DNA of 64,000 nucleotides from an uncultured Gemmiger sp. (lineage in GTDB: Bacteria > Bacillota > Clostridia > Oscillospirales > Ruminococcaceae): assembly GCA_949295035.1 (NCBI GenBank), contig CASFJO010000001.1, positions 1 through 64,000 of the forward strand, written 5' to 3'. Both the position numbers and the translations under genes were made by a program. Positions within the stretch are counted from its first letter, which is position 1. Each line of letters begins with the position of its first letter. This document shows positions 7,169 through 16,400 of this stretch, in pieces. The notes under the pieces were generated by a model, which was given only the letters and a program-made list of their open reading frames with translations, was not told the origin of the DNA and searched no databases.

Positions 7169-8023
7169 ATGAAGACGTTTTTTCAGCCTTTCGACCCCCG
7201 GCAAGAGATGCGCCGGCCGGACTTTGAGATCTTTCACAACAAGGACATGCACCTAGATTCCGTGGGCCTGCACCACCACGATTTTTACGAGGTGTACTTT
7301 TTTCTGGGCGGCAAAGCGGAATACCGGGTGGAAGGCCGCCTGTACCGGCTGCGGCCGGGGGACGTGCTGCTTCTGAGCCCCATGGAGCTGCATCAGGTGA
7401 CCGTTCAGGCCGGCCGGGTGCCCTATGAGCGGATCGTGCTGTGGATCTCCCGCCCTTACCTGGCGTTTCTGGGAAACGGCGAAGCCCCTCTCTCCCGCTG
7501 TTTTGACAATGCGCTCAGCGAGCACACCAATCTGCTGAAGCGCTCCGACGGGGTACAGATACAGCCGCTGTTTGAGCACCTGCTGGAAGAGCGCCGCCAA
7601 ACGCTTTATGCCGGTGAGGCCTGCGCCCGGGGATATCTGTTGCAGCTTCTGGTACAGCTGAACCGGCTGGCCATGAACAGCCGCCAGCCGGCGGGCGAAA
7701 ACAGCCCGCTGGTCTCCCGCGCGGTGGCGTATATCAACCACCACTACGCGGAAGAGATCACTCTGGATGACCTTGCCTCGCAGCTGCACGTGAGCAAATA
7801 TTACCTTTGCCACGAGTTCAGCCGGGTGGCCGGCACCAGCATCTATCGCTTTCTCACCCTCAAACGGCTGCAGATCGCCCGGGAACTGCTTTTACAGGGC
7901 ACCGCCCCCGGCGAGGCGGCGGCGCAGTGCGGGTTTAAGGATTACCCCAATTTCTATCGCGCCTTTAAGACGCGCTATCGTTTGAGCCCCCGTGACTGTG
8001 TGTTGCGCAGCGGCGAATTTTGA
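7169..8023 (+). CDS. AraC-family regulator, probably of the glucuronate operon
   Basis: About 284 residues. The N-terminal cupin sensor (residues 15-90) has the metal/sugar motif LHHHDFYEVYFFLGG and RPGDVLLLSPMELHQ. The C-terminal double HTH runs from VSRAVAYINHHY to the end, with EITLDDLASQLHVSKYYL as HTH1 and CGFKDYPNFYRAFKTRYRLSP as HTH2. Divergence from uxaC, with nothing else between, makes it the likely activator of the glucuronate genes, perhaps with a uronate ligand (inference). The ATG at 7169 fits SD GGTGGAG better than the GTG at 7160. Confidence 0.88.
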   Translation: MKTFFQPFDPRQEMRRPDFEIFHNKDMHLDSVGLHHHDFYEVYFFLGGKAEYRVEGRLYRLRPGDVLLLSPMELHQVTVQAGRVPYERIVLWISRPYLAFLGNGEAPLSRCFDNALSEHTNLLKRSDGVQIQPLFEHLLEERRQTLYAGEACARGYLLQLLVQLNRLAMNSRQPAGENSPLVSRAVAYINHHYAEEITLDDLASQLHVSKYYLCHEFSRVAGTSIYRFLTLKRLQIARELLLQGTAPGEAAAQCGFKDYPNFYRAFKTRYRLSPRDCVLRSGEF

Positions 8024-8134
8024 CCCGAAACAGGGGCTCCGTCCCCCCGCTCATGTTTTGCATCCCCTTTTGCCCGGGCGGGGACGGCCGGGTGTTCCGC
8101 CATTTTCCCCGCAAGGCATTTTCCCAATAAAGTC

Positions 8135-8170
8135 AACCAGCCTCCCGACCTGTGCCGGGAGGCTGGTTTT
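8135..8170 (+). terminator. Terminator after the AraC gene, shared with the hydrolase remnant
   Basis: AACCAGCCTCCCG pairs with CGGGAGGCTGGTT followed by TTG. It lies between convergent genes. Nothing else is recognised in 8024-8226. Confidence 0.85.
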
Positions 8171-8226
8171 GTCATAATTCGATGTTTTTATACAAATAGT
8201 ATCAAATCATCGCCGGTTTTGACCGC

Positions 8227-10148
8227 TTAACTGACCGGTACCAGCCGCCATTGCTGCGTGGTCTGCCCGCTGGATGGCCGCTGTTCCAGTTTGCTGGCCT
8301 CCGCGGTCTGGCCCAGGCTGTCCAGATACTGGCCGGTGTTCCGGTTGCACAGCGTATATATGCCATCACCGACCTTTGCAAACGCCCAATGCTGGTTGGG
8401 GTTATCGTTTTTGGTCGACGCCACGATGTGGTTGCTGCCGTTTCCGCGGAAACGCACATTCATCCCCTTGTCCGCATTCAGCACAAAGTAGCTGCCCTCT
8501 GCGGTTTCCTCCAGCGTCCATACAGCGGCGTTGGCCTCCCCGGTGGTCAGCACCACAAAATCATCCGTCATGCCGGACACCGTATCGCTCTGGAGGGTGA
8601 GATATTGTCCTGTCGCGACCGACTGGATGCGGTACTTGCCTTCCAGCGATTCGGGCTGCCCCGCCCTGCGGACCGACACGAACGCCACATTGGCGTTGGT
8701 GGTCGTTACCGGCACCGTGAACTGGCCGTTCGCGTCGGCCTGATGCTCGTAGGAAGTGGGAGCGGAGCCGTTGGTGCCCCGGACCTCCACGGTATAGGTG
8801 CCGGCCTCCTTTACGGATACGGTCACATCACGGCTGCGGTCTTCCTCGTTCATGTTGTTGCCCAGAGCGCCCTTAAAGTACAGCATACCGACCGCTGTGT
8901 CGGCATCCGCCTCCAGAACCGCGAGGGTGGGCGTATAGCTGGTATCCGCGACCGTCATGTAAATGTTCCCGGTCGTCTGCGCCGTGACCGGAATACCGGC
9001 CCAGATGCTGCTTTCCAGCGCCTCTACCACCTGGAACAGGTTTTTGGTCTGCGTACGGGAATCCTTCGGCGCACTGGTTTTATAGTTTCGGGAGTCTGTG
9101 TACAATTCACCATAGCAGTAGACCCCAAATCCCTGACCGCCCCGCGCCATTGTTTCCGCCGCGATGATCTTCATGACCCGGCTGTTCTTGACGTTCGCCC
9201 CGATCTCGGTGGGGAAGAGCAGCGGCAGGGTCGTGGCGTACTGCGTGCCTGTCGCCGTTCCGCCGTTGTACTGGGCGTCCAGATTCGGGTAAATGGTCTG
9301 GCAATTGTCGTAGAACATGGAACCGATCATATCCAGGTTCTCATAGAAAGCAATGGTGGTGCCGTCGTTGGGGTTGTAGTTGGGGAAAGATTTTTCCGTC
9401 AGCCCGGACTGCAGATTCGACGTCGTAGGCTTATAGGGATCGCCGGCGTGGATCGCGTTGTTGAAGCTGGTCCAGAGATTGTTGACCGTCTCCTTGCGGA
9501 AATCGGCGTCGGTGGCGCCGGGGTTGTCCGCCATATAAAGGGCTTTCAGCTGGCTGTAATAGGGGTTCTGATCGTTGCCCCCATTCACATAATAGTTGGA
9601 TCCTTCTTCGTTGCCCAACTGGTAGCCGATCACGTCGTCGGAGGATTCATAGTGGTCCGCGAGAGCGGTCAATGCGGAAAGCAGACGGGGAAATACCTGA
9701 GGGTGCCAGTATTCCAGGAAGATCTCCTGCCCGTTGCCGGGCGCGGCCGCGGCCCGAAAGGCGCTTGTGGAATTCAGGTTTCCATTTCCCCATTGGATCG
9801 AATAGCATTTTCCGTCCCGATCCTCCAGGTGATACGCCCAAAAATCATCCTGACTTCTGGGGATCACGCCGCTGATGGCATGGCTGTGCAGAAAGATGAT
9901 CAGTTCGGTCTTGAGGCCGTACGAGGCCGCTTTCGCGATCACGCCATCCAGGAAGGTAAAATCATAAGTTCCCTGGACAGGTTCCCAATCCGACCAATAC
10001 GCCATCAGCTGCATCGTGTTGGCGCCAATGTCGGCCATGTTCGCAAACACATAATCCCAGTCGGTATCGGTGCGGAAATACTCATTGTTGGTGGCCGGAT
10101 CGGGGATACGGGTATCCCACCAGCCGTTCTCCAATGCGCGGGGATAGG
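8227..10148 (-). pseudogene. Beta-galactosidase-like glycoside hydrolase with ricin-type C-terminus, lacking its start
   Basis: About 640 codons of a secreted-type hydrolase. The barrel has FANMADIGANTMQLMAYWSDWEPVQG, an acid/base-like Glu in YQLGNEEG and a second Glu in FPTEIGA, the layout of GH42/GH35-like clan A enzymes (family call is inference). A beta-sandwich linker follows, then a beta-trefoil ricin-B/CBM13-like domain with repeated YLTL/YLDS loops and Q-x-W (NQHW, TQQW). The frame is open further upstream to 10347, but those codons are an out-of-frame reading of a permease gene. The hydrolase begins abruptly at YPRALENGWW, with no signal peptide, SD or start. A deletion has fused it to the permease remnant. 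Confidence 0.75.
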
Positions 10149-10541
10149 GCTCCAGATGAACATCATAATGATGCCCACGATGGAAGCCGTGGTGATGACC
10201 GGCAGAAAGAACATGGTGCGAAATCCGCCGCGAAAACGCAATGTCTTTTCGTTCAGCAATACGGCCAGGAACAGCGAAAGCACGATCAGCAGCGGAACCG
10301 AGTAGAGCATGTACTTGAAACTGTTCAGGAACGCATTCCAAAACCACGGATCGCCCAAGAGTTCCTTGAAATTGTCCAGGGCCACGAAGGTGCGGTCACT
10401 GCCAATGCCCGACCAGTCCAGGGTGGAGTAATACACGCTGGACTGGATCGGCCAGGCCTGGAATCCCAGGTAAAAGAGCGTGGTGGGCAGTGCAAAAATC
10501 CAGCACCAAACATATTGGCGCCTTCTTCTTTTGGCGTGCAT
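10149..10541 (-). pseudogene. CUT1 sugar ABC permease, N-terminal 131 codons only
   Basis: Starts ATG 10541 behind AAGGAGGAACGCTT. The frame encodes a typical MalF-like permease start: TM1 near residues 13-30, IQSSVYYSTLDWSG, FVALDNFKELLGDPWFWNAFLNSFKY, TM2 near 78-96, then TM3 reaching TASIVGIIMMFIWS. At 10148-10150 homology stops and the DNA continues into the middle of a glycoside hydrolase in a different frame. The EAA loop and the remaining helices are missing, so no working permease is made. At least the rest of this gene and the hydrolase start were lost, and perhaps whole genes between them. Confidence 0.75.
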
Positions 10542-10607
10542 AAGCGTTCCTCCTTGCCTATATAATTCTTATTCGGAACTATTTCAAACGATTTTCTGTT
10601 GTGATTT

Positions 10608-10636
10608 ATTATACAGACGTTCTTGTGAATTGTCTA
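10608..10636 (-). promoter_or_regulatory. Promoter of the truncated permease
   Basis: On the minus strand TAGACA (10631-10636), 17 bases, TATAAT (10608-10613). It still looks functional although the downstream genes are broken. Confidence 0.55.
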
Positions 10637-10711
10637 TATAATTTCTCAATCCTGTGATATTTTTATGATTTTGCACAGATTATTCCGGATTTTTTGGAGG
10701 GTTTGTCGGGA

Positions 10712-10740
10712 TTTACTTTTTGGAAAACGCCCGGTATAAT
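10712..10740 (+). promoter_or_regulatory. Promoter of the DUF4838 gene
   Basis: TTTACT (10712-10717), 17 bases, TATAAT (10735-10740). The 10542-10865 gap is strongly AT-rich for this genome and holds the two divergent promoters. I see no gene or clear operator palindrome there. Confidence 0.55.
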
Positions 10741-10865
10741 AGTTCTGTAAATAGAATTTATTTTCTCATTCCTATATTATATAGTTTGTTTTTTTAGAAT
10801 TATTGTTTCAATAGATTTCCGCCAAACCGTTTTGCATAAATTCATGAAGAAAAAGGGGCAGCGTT

Positions 10866-12743
10866 ATGACACAGCCAATTCACAATGCAGACCAAAGCCA
10901 TGATGTCCTGCAATTTGCACGATCCGAACTGAACCGCTATCTTTGCCGGCTGTTCGGCGGTTCATCACTACCGGAGGATATGGCCATCCATCTTGCGGCC
11001 GGATCCATGGATCACACCTTGGCCGACGACGCCTATACCATACACGCCCGCCCGGACCGGATCGAAATTCAGGGCAGCAATCCCCGCGCGGTCCTGCTGG
11101 GCGTATACCGGCTGCTTTTTGAACTGGGCTGCCGGTTTCCTATGCCCGGCCAGGCATGGGGGCATGTTCCCCGGATCACGCCGGAGCGGATCGCCGTGGA
11201 CGTGGAGCAGGCGGCCGCGTTTCGTCATCGGGGCGTCTGCATCGAAGGCGCCGACAGCCTGGAAAACATCCTGGCGCATATCGACTGGCTCCCCAAGATC
11301 GGCTGCAATTCGTTTTTCCTGCAGCATCTGGAGCCGGAGGCGTTTTTGGAGAACTGGTACTCCCATAAATACAATCCAAAGCTGGCGCCGGAGCCTCTTG
11401 ACGCGGAACGCAAACAACAGATGTACCAGGCGATCAACCAGGCCATCGCCTGCCGCGGGCTTTTGCAGCACCGGGGCGGGCACGGCTGGACCAGTCAGGC
11501 GATCGGTTTTCATCATGCCTGCACCCGCTGTGCGCAGCCGCCCTCAAAAGCCGTGCAAAAGCTGCTGGCCCAGATCCAGGGGAGGCGCGAATACTGGAAC
11601 GGCGTACCTTCCAACACCAATCTTTGCTACTCTGAACCCGACGCACGGCGGGCTTTTGCGGATGCGGTCGTGCTGTACGCGCAAGAGCATCCTGAAGTGG
11701 ACTACCTGCATGTCTGGCTGGCGGATGAATACAACAACATCTGTGAATGCGAACGCTGCCGGAGCACTACGCCTTCGGACCAGTACATCGCGCTGCTGAA
11801 CGAGATCGACGCCCGGCTGAGCACAGCGGGGCTTGCCACCCGCATTGTTCTGCTGCTGTATCAGGAACTTCTCTGGCCGCCCGTCAAGGAAAAACTGAGC
11901 AATCCGTCACGGTTCACCCTGATGTTCGCCCCCATCAGCCGGACCTTCTCACTCTCTTACGCCCAGCGCGGACCCGCCCCGTCCATTCCGCCCTACCGGC
12001 GCAACCGGATCGAATTGCCCCACAGTTTGGAGGAGAATCTGGCGTTTCTGGAGGCCTGGCAAAGCCAATGCCCCCTTGACAGCTTCGTATATGACTATCC
12101 GCTCGGCCGTGCCCATTACGGGGATCTGGGCTACCATCACATCGCACGGATCATCTGGCAGGACATACGGGAACTGCACAGCCTGGGGCTGAACGGCTAT
12201 ATCAGCTGCCAGGAGTTGCGGGCCGCTTTTCCAAACGCTTTTCCCGAATATGTTATGGGGCGGATGCTGTGGGATCCCACCCAGCCGTTCGAAGATCTGG
12301 AGCGGGAATACTATTCCGCCCTGTACGCCGACGCCTGGGAATCCGTGCGCGATTATCTGGCCGGGATTTCCCGGCGCTCTTGCTGCGATTATTTTAACGG
12401 GATCGGGCCGCGCCAAGACCCGGATATGGCCGCCCTGTGGGCGCAGGGAAGCGACTATGTGGCCCACGCCTACCCCGCCATACAACGCCGCCTGCCGGTG
12501 AAAGCGCCTCTCTCAAAACAGGCTGCGGAGATCCTTGACTATCACGCCAAATACTGTACACTATTAATGAGAGCGCTATCGGCTCTCGCCGCCGGCAACG
12601 ATCCGGACGCCGCTTCTCTGTGGAAACGTTTCATGGAGTATATACGGGAACAGGAAGTTCGCTATCAGCCTTATCTCGACGTATACCGCGTCCTGGAGGT
12701 GGCGACCAAATATACCGGTTTTTGCCTGGATATGCCTCGATAG
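10866..12743 (+). CDS. DUF4838-type protein, GH67/alpha-glucuronidase-like
   Basis: 625 residues, no signal peptide, so probably cytosolic. Residues 1-100 resemble the small alpha/beta domain in front of many glycoside hydrolases (FARSELNRYLCRLFG, YTIHARPDRIEIQGSNPRAVLLGVYRLLFELGCRFPMPG). The centre fits DUF4838 (IDWLPKIGCNSFFLQHL, VWLADEYNNICECERCRS, YISCQELRAAFPNAFPEYVMGRMLWDP). The C-terminal part is helical. DUF4838 is related to alpha-glucuronidase-like barrels, so a role on a host or plant glycan is plausible, but the substrate is unknown. It is followed by a ROK regulator whose start is a few bases past its stop. Start ATG 10866 follows AAAGGGGCAGCGTT. Confidence 0.75.
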   Translation: MTQPIHNADQSHDVLQFARSELNRYLCRLFGGSSLPEDMAIHLAAGSMDHTLADDAYTIHARPDRIEIQGSNPRAVLLGVYRLLFELGCRFPMPGQAWGHVPRITPERIAVDVEQAAAFRHRGVCIEGADSLENILAHIDWLPKIGCNSFFLQHLEPEAFLENWYSHKYNPKLAPEPLDAERKQQMYQAINQAIACRGLLQHRGGHGWTSQAIGFHHACTRCAQPPSKAVQKLLAQIQGRREYWNGVPSNTNLCYSEPDARRAFADAVVLYAQEHPEVDYLHVWLADEYNNICECERCRSTTPSDQYIALLNEIDARLSTAGLATRIVLLLYQELLWPPVKEKLSNPSRFTLMFAPISRTFSLSYAQRGPAPSIPPYRRNRIELPHSLEENLAFLEAWQSQCPLDSFVYDYPLGRAHYGDLGYHHIARIIWQDIRELHSLGLNGYISCQELRAAFPNAFPEYVMGRMLWDPTQPFEDLEREYYSALYADAWESVRDYLAGISRRSCCDYFNGIGPRQDPDMAALWAQGSDYVAHAYPAIQRRLPVKAPLSKQAAEILDYHAKYCTLLMRALSALAAGNDPDAASLWKRFMEYIREQEVRYQPYLDVYRVLEVATKYTGFCLDMPR

Positions 12744-12749
12744 GAAAGG

Positions 12750-13967
12750 ATGCCTCTGACGCCGATGAGAACCTGGAACAACACCAAACAGCTCTCCAAT
12801 CACTCCCGCGTTCTCCGCTACATTTTTCGCAATCAGCCGGTTTCCCGTTCCGAGATCGTGGAGGACCTGAGCCTGCCCCGCTCGCTGGTCACCTCGATCA
12901 CCGCGTCCCTGATCTCGCAGGGCGTTGTGACCGAACTCGGCAAGGCTGAGGCGCTTGAGGACGGCGCGCTGGGACGGCGCCGGCTTCTGATCGGGATCCG
13001 TCCGCAGGCTCGTTTCAGCGCGGGCGTTGAGATCGGCAGCCGCCATTTTCGCTTTTGTATAACCGACCTGGCCGGAAATGTGCATCGGGAACTTTGTTAT
13101 GCGCCTTCGGAAGAACAGATCCGCCGCGTAAATCAATCCATCGTTTCCGGCGTGGAGCAGCTGCTGCAAGAAAGCGGTATCCCCCGGGACAAGATCCTGG
13201 GGATCGGGGTGGCGCTTCCCGGCCATCTGAACCAGGCAAGCGGGCACATGGTGACCCACTCGGCGCTCTGGGACGATTTTAATTCCCATATCCTGGCGGA
13301 AGAAATGGGATTTCCGGTGACCGCGGAAAACAATGTGCGGGCCATGGCATACGAAAAATACCTGTTTGATATCCAGTCCTGTCCGGAAGATTTCGCCCTT
13401 CTGCATGTGGGGGCGGGCATTTTCTGCGCGGATTTTCGCGGCGGGGTTTTGACCGAAGGCAGCTACATTTCCGGTGAGATCGGGCATACCATCTCCAACC
13501 CGGAGGGGCAGCGGTGCGAGTGCGGCAAAACCGGCTGCCTGCAAACCTACGCAAGCGAGAGCTGGCTGATCAAAAAGGCGCAGCGGATCTGGCAGTACAA
13601 CCCTCACTCGGCGCTGCGGCAGATCGTTTCTTCTCCCGATGCGATCACGCAGGAGACCGTTCTGGACGCCTACCGGCTGGGAGACGCCCTCGTTGTTCAG
13701 GAGATCCGGGAGGCTCTGCGCTATCTGGGCATTACCGCCGCCAACATCGCCATTATTCTGGGCGCGCAAAAACTCTATCTGCACAGCCGCATGTTTCAGG
13801 ACGATATGCTGCGGGACGACCTGAAAGCCTTGATCGAAGAGCAGCTGTCTTTTGTGGGCGCCCAGGAGGCGGAAGATGTATCGATCCTGGATTTCAATCC
13901 CTGGCGCGCCGCGGTCGGGGCCGCCGCTCTTGCCATCGACCGCCTGTTTATCTCCCGCAGTTCCTGA
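12750..13967 (+). CDS. ROK-family repressor (NagC/XylR-like)
   Basis: About 405 residues: an N-terminal winged HTH (RVLRYIFRNQPVSRSEIVEDLSLPRSLVTSI) and a ROK sugar-binding domain. Visible ROK features are the GVEIGS strand, GIGVALPGHL, ENNVRAMAYEKY, the GEIGHTI motif and the zinc site CECGKTGCLQTYAS. The kinase ATP loop is weaker, as usual for ROK repressors. It probably senses a sugar linked to the upstream DUF4838 protein or the old permease/hydrolase locus. Start ATG 12750 sits almost on AGGAAAGG. ATG 12765 (MRTWNN) is a good alternative and better spaced. Confidence 0.87.
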   Translation: MPLTPMRTWNNTKQLSNHSRVLRYIFRNQPVSRSEIVEDLSLPRSLVTSITASLISQGVVTELGKAEALEDGALGRRRLLIGIRPQARFSAGVEIGSRHFRFCITDLAGNVHRELCYAPSEEQIRRVNQSIVSGVEQLLQESGIPRDKILGIGVALPGHLNQASGHMVTHSALWDDFNSHILAEEMGFPVTAENNVRAMAYEKYLFDIQSCPEDFALLHVGAGIFCADFRGGVLTEGSYISGEIGHTISNPEGQRCECGKTGCLQTYASESWLIKKAQRIWQYNPHSALRQIVSSPDAITQETVLDAYRLGDALVVQEIREALRYLGITAANIAIILGAQKLYLHSRMFQDDMLRDDLKALIEEQLSFVGAQEAEDVSILDFNPWRAAVGAAALAIDRLFISRSS

Positions 13968-14004
13968 AAAGCGGGCGCTTTCCCGCCGTACCGGGCCCCT
14001 ACGC

Positions 14005-14051
14005 ACAGATGCGCCTGCACCCAGCCGTTGGCTGGGTGCAGGCGCATCTGT
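14005..14051. terminator. Perfect 22-bp inverted repeat between convergent genes
   Basis: Arms 14005-14026 and 14030-14051 are perfectly complementary with a 3-base loop. There is no T tract (TATATATA follows). It fills the gap between the ROK gene and the GH13 gene. It may act as a factor-assisted or processing hairpin for both transcripts. Confidence 0.6.
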
Positions 14052-14064
14052 ATATATACGCGAT

Positions 14065-15744
14065 TCATTCCAGATAGACCGCGCACTCGTAGGGGCGCAA
14101 GGTCCTGTTTTCCGGCCCGCCGGCATAGTTCGCCAGCGCGGGCGGCCGGCCGGCCCAGGCGGACAGAAGCGGGCAATCCGCGGCTTGACCGCTGAAGTTG
14201 CAGACGATCAGCGCGGTCTGGCCGTTCAGGGTTCGGGTATAGGCGTACACCTGTTCGCTCTCGGGCATCTGCAGCGCATAGTGCCCATACAGCAGCACCA
14301 TGCTGCCCTTGCGCAGCGCCAGCAGCGCGCGGTAGTAGTTGTACACCGAATCCGGGTCACGCAGCTGATTTTCGGCGTTCAGGCCGGTATAGCCGGGGTG
14401 CAAGGGCACCCAGGGAACGCCCGTGGTGAAACCGCCGTTTGGCGCGTCGCTCCAGGGCATGGGTGCGCGGGCGTGTTCGCGGCTGATATAGTTCACCACC
14501 GCCATCACGTTTTCCATCGGAACGCCCCGGGCCAACCGGTCGGCGCAGTTGCCGCGGGTCTGCAGATCGTCGATCTCCTCCAGGCTGGCGAAGTGCCGGT
14601 TCACCAGGCCCAGCTCCTCCCCCTGAAAGATATACGGCGTGCCCTGCATCAGAAACAGGCAGGTGGCCAGCATCTTGGCGGAACGCACCCGCCTCTCTTC
14701 GCTGCTGGTATCCCCAAAGCGGGAAACGCTGCGGGGCTGGTCGTGATTTTCCCAAAAGAGGGCGTTCCAGGCCTTGCCGTCCAGCTGGGTCTGCCAGCGT
14801 GTCATCACCGATTTGATGTCCGCCAGCTTCCAGCGGCGGCATGCGTTCCACTTGTCCCGCTCGCCGCCGTCCACGTCCATCAGGTCAAACTGGAAGGTCA
14901 TCTTCAACTCGCCCGCGTCAAACCCGGCGTACCGGCAGGCCAATTCCGGGGTATTGCCGGCGTTCTCCCCCACCGTCAGGCAATCGTAGCGGCTCAGGAC
15001 CCGGCGGTCCATCTCCCGCAAAAACTCATGCACCCGCGGCCCGTTGGCGCATTGGGGCATTGGATCGCCATACTGCCCGCCCGGCAGCAAGGGGCCGTCG
15101 GCATAGCCGGCTTTGGAGATCAGGCTGATCACATCCATGCGGAACCCGTCGATGCCTTTTCGGAACCAGAAATCCATCATGTCGAACACGGCGTCCCGCA
15201 CGGCGGGATTTTCCCAGTTCAGGTCCGGCTGCTGCGGCGCGAACAGATGCAGATAGTACTGCCCGGTGGCCTCGTCCCGCGTCCAGGCCGATCCGCCAAA
15301 GTTGGCGCCCCAGTTGTTGGGCGCGCCGCCTTGCGCGCCGTCTTGCCAGATATACCAGTCCCGTTTGGGGCTGGTTTTGCTTTGCCTGCTTTCGATGAAC
15401 CAGGGGTGCTCGTCCGAGGTGTGGTTCACCACCAGGTCCATCACCAGCCGCATCCCCCGCCGGTGTACCTCCGCCAGCAGCCGTTCAAAGTCTGCCATTG
15501 TGCCGAACCGCGGGTCGATGGACCGGTAATCGCTGATGTCATAGCCGTTGTCCACCCCCGGAGAGCGATAGATCGGGTTGAGCCAGATCACATCCACCCC
15601 CAGGCGCTGCACATAGTCCAGCTTTCCCAGGATCCCTTGCAGATCCCCCACGCCGTCGCCGTTGGAATCGCAAAAGCTGCGGGGATAGATCTGATAGACC
15701 GCGGCCTCTTTCCACCAGGCGCGGGCCGGCTGTTCCGCTTTCAT
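14065..15744 (-). CDS. GH13 alpha-glucosidase (oligo-1,6-glucosidase type)
   Basis: 559 residues, cytosolic, close to the usual length. GH13 regions are clear: DLVVNHTS (103-110), GFRMDVI with nucleophile Asp at about 204, TVGENAG with acid/base Glu at about 260, and ENHDQPR with Asp at about 335. The QIYPRSFCDSNGDGVGDLQGI start is that of GH13_31-like exo-glucosidases. It should release glucose from the reducing or branch side of imported alpha-glucosides. It is the last gene of an operon with GH65 phosphorylase and beta-PGM. The ATG at 15744 overlaps the beta-PGM stop (ATGA). The frame is open further upstream but that is the other gene's shadow. Confidence 0.93.
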   Translation of the reverse strand: MKAEQPARAWWKEAAVYQIYPRSFCDSNGDGVGDLQGILGKLDYVQRLGVDVIWLNPIYRSPGVDNGYDISDYRSIDPRFGTMADFERLLAEVHRRGMRLVMDLVVNHTSDEHPWFIESRQSKTSPKRDWYIWQDGAQGGAPNNWGANFGGSAWTRDEATGQYYLHLFAPQQPDLNWENPAVRDAVFDMMDFWFRKGIDGFRMDVISLISKAGYADGPLLPGGQYGDPMPQCANGPRVHEFLREMDRRVLSRYDCLTVGENAGNTPELACRYAGFDAGELKMTFQFDLMDVDGGERDKWNACRRWKLADIKSVMTRWQTQLDGKAWNALFWENHDQPRSVSRFGDTSSEERRVRSAKMLATCLFLMQGTPYIFQGEELGLVNRHFASLEEIDDLQTRGNCADRLARGVPMENVMAVVNYISREHARAPMPWSDAPNGGFTTGVPWVPLHPGYTGLNAENQLRDPDSVYNYYRALLALRKGSMVLLYGHYALQMPESEQVYAYTRTLNGQTALIVCNFSGQAADCPLLSAWAGRPPALANYAGGPENRTLRPYECAVYLE

Positions 15745-16400
15745 CGCCTCGCCCCCTCTCCGCCCAGCAGCGCCGCCGGCAGCGCGGTCACGTCCGGCAG
15801 GCGATAGGCGGGCGCAAACGGCCAGCGGGCATCGCCCACGCCCGCGCAGTCCATCCCGGCCGCGCGGGCGGCCTCCAGCCCGGCGGGAGCGTCCTCCACC
15901 ACGAGGCAATCCTCCGCCGGCAGGCCCAGCATCCCGGCCGCCTTCACAAACACTTCCGGGTGGGGTTTTGAACGGGTGATCCGGGTACCGTCGCAGACGG
16001 CGTCAAAATACTGCTCAGCGTCCAGCTGTTTCAGGATAAAGCCGGCGTTTTTGCTGGAGGAACCCACCGCCAGCTTCAGGCCGGCGGCCCGCAGGGCCCT
16101 GAGCGCTTCGCGCACCCCGGCCGGCATGTCGGCCGGCGTCATCTGCTGCAGCAGCCGGCGGTATCGCTCGTTCTTTTCTTCGGCCAGACGTTCCTTTTCC
16201 GGCTGCGTAAAGGTAAGCGGGCTCTTCTCCAGGATGATCTCCAGGCTCTCCATGCGGCTGACGCCCCGCAGGCGCTGGTTCACCGTTTCGTCGAACGGGG
16301 CCTTTGCCTCGCGGGCGGTCTGCTGCCATGCCTGATAGTGGAACCGGTCGGTGGAGCAGAGCACCCCGTCCAGATCAAAGATGATGCCTTTGTATTTCAT
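15741..16400 (-). CDS. pgmB: Beta-phosphoglucomutase
   Basis: 219-residue HAD phosphatase-fold mutase that converts beta-glucose-1-phosphate to glucose-6-phosphate. The nucleophile motif FDLDGVL holds Asp9/Asp11. The cap has RLRGVSRMESLEIIL, motif II is VGSSSKN, and KPHPEVF and VVEDAPAG are present, all typical of beta-PGM rather than a plain phosphatase. Its start overlaps the stop of the GH65 gene (ATGA), so translation is coupled to the enzyme that produces its substrate. Confidence 0.94.
   Translation of the reverse strand: MKYKGIIFDLDGVLCSTDRFHYQAWQQTAREAKAPFDETVNQRLRGVSRMESLEIILEKSPLTFTQPEKERLAEEKNERYRRLLQQMTPADMPAGVREALRALRAAGLKLAVGSSSKNAGFILKQLDAEQYFDAVCDGTRITRSKPHPEVFVKAAGMLGLPAEDCLVVEDAPAGLEAARAAGMDCAGVGDARWPFAPAYRLPDVTALPAALLGGEGARR

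Noticed and set aside
8227..10347. A single 706-residue secreted hydrolase starting at 10347
   Set aside because: The first 65 codons are the permease gene read in a wrong frame, so this start is artificial.
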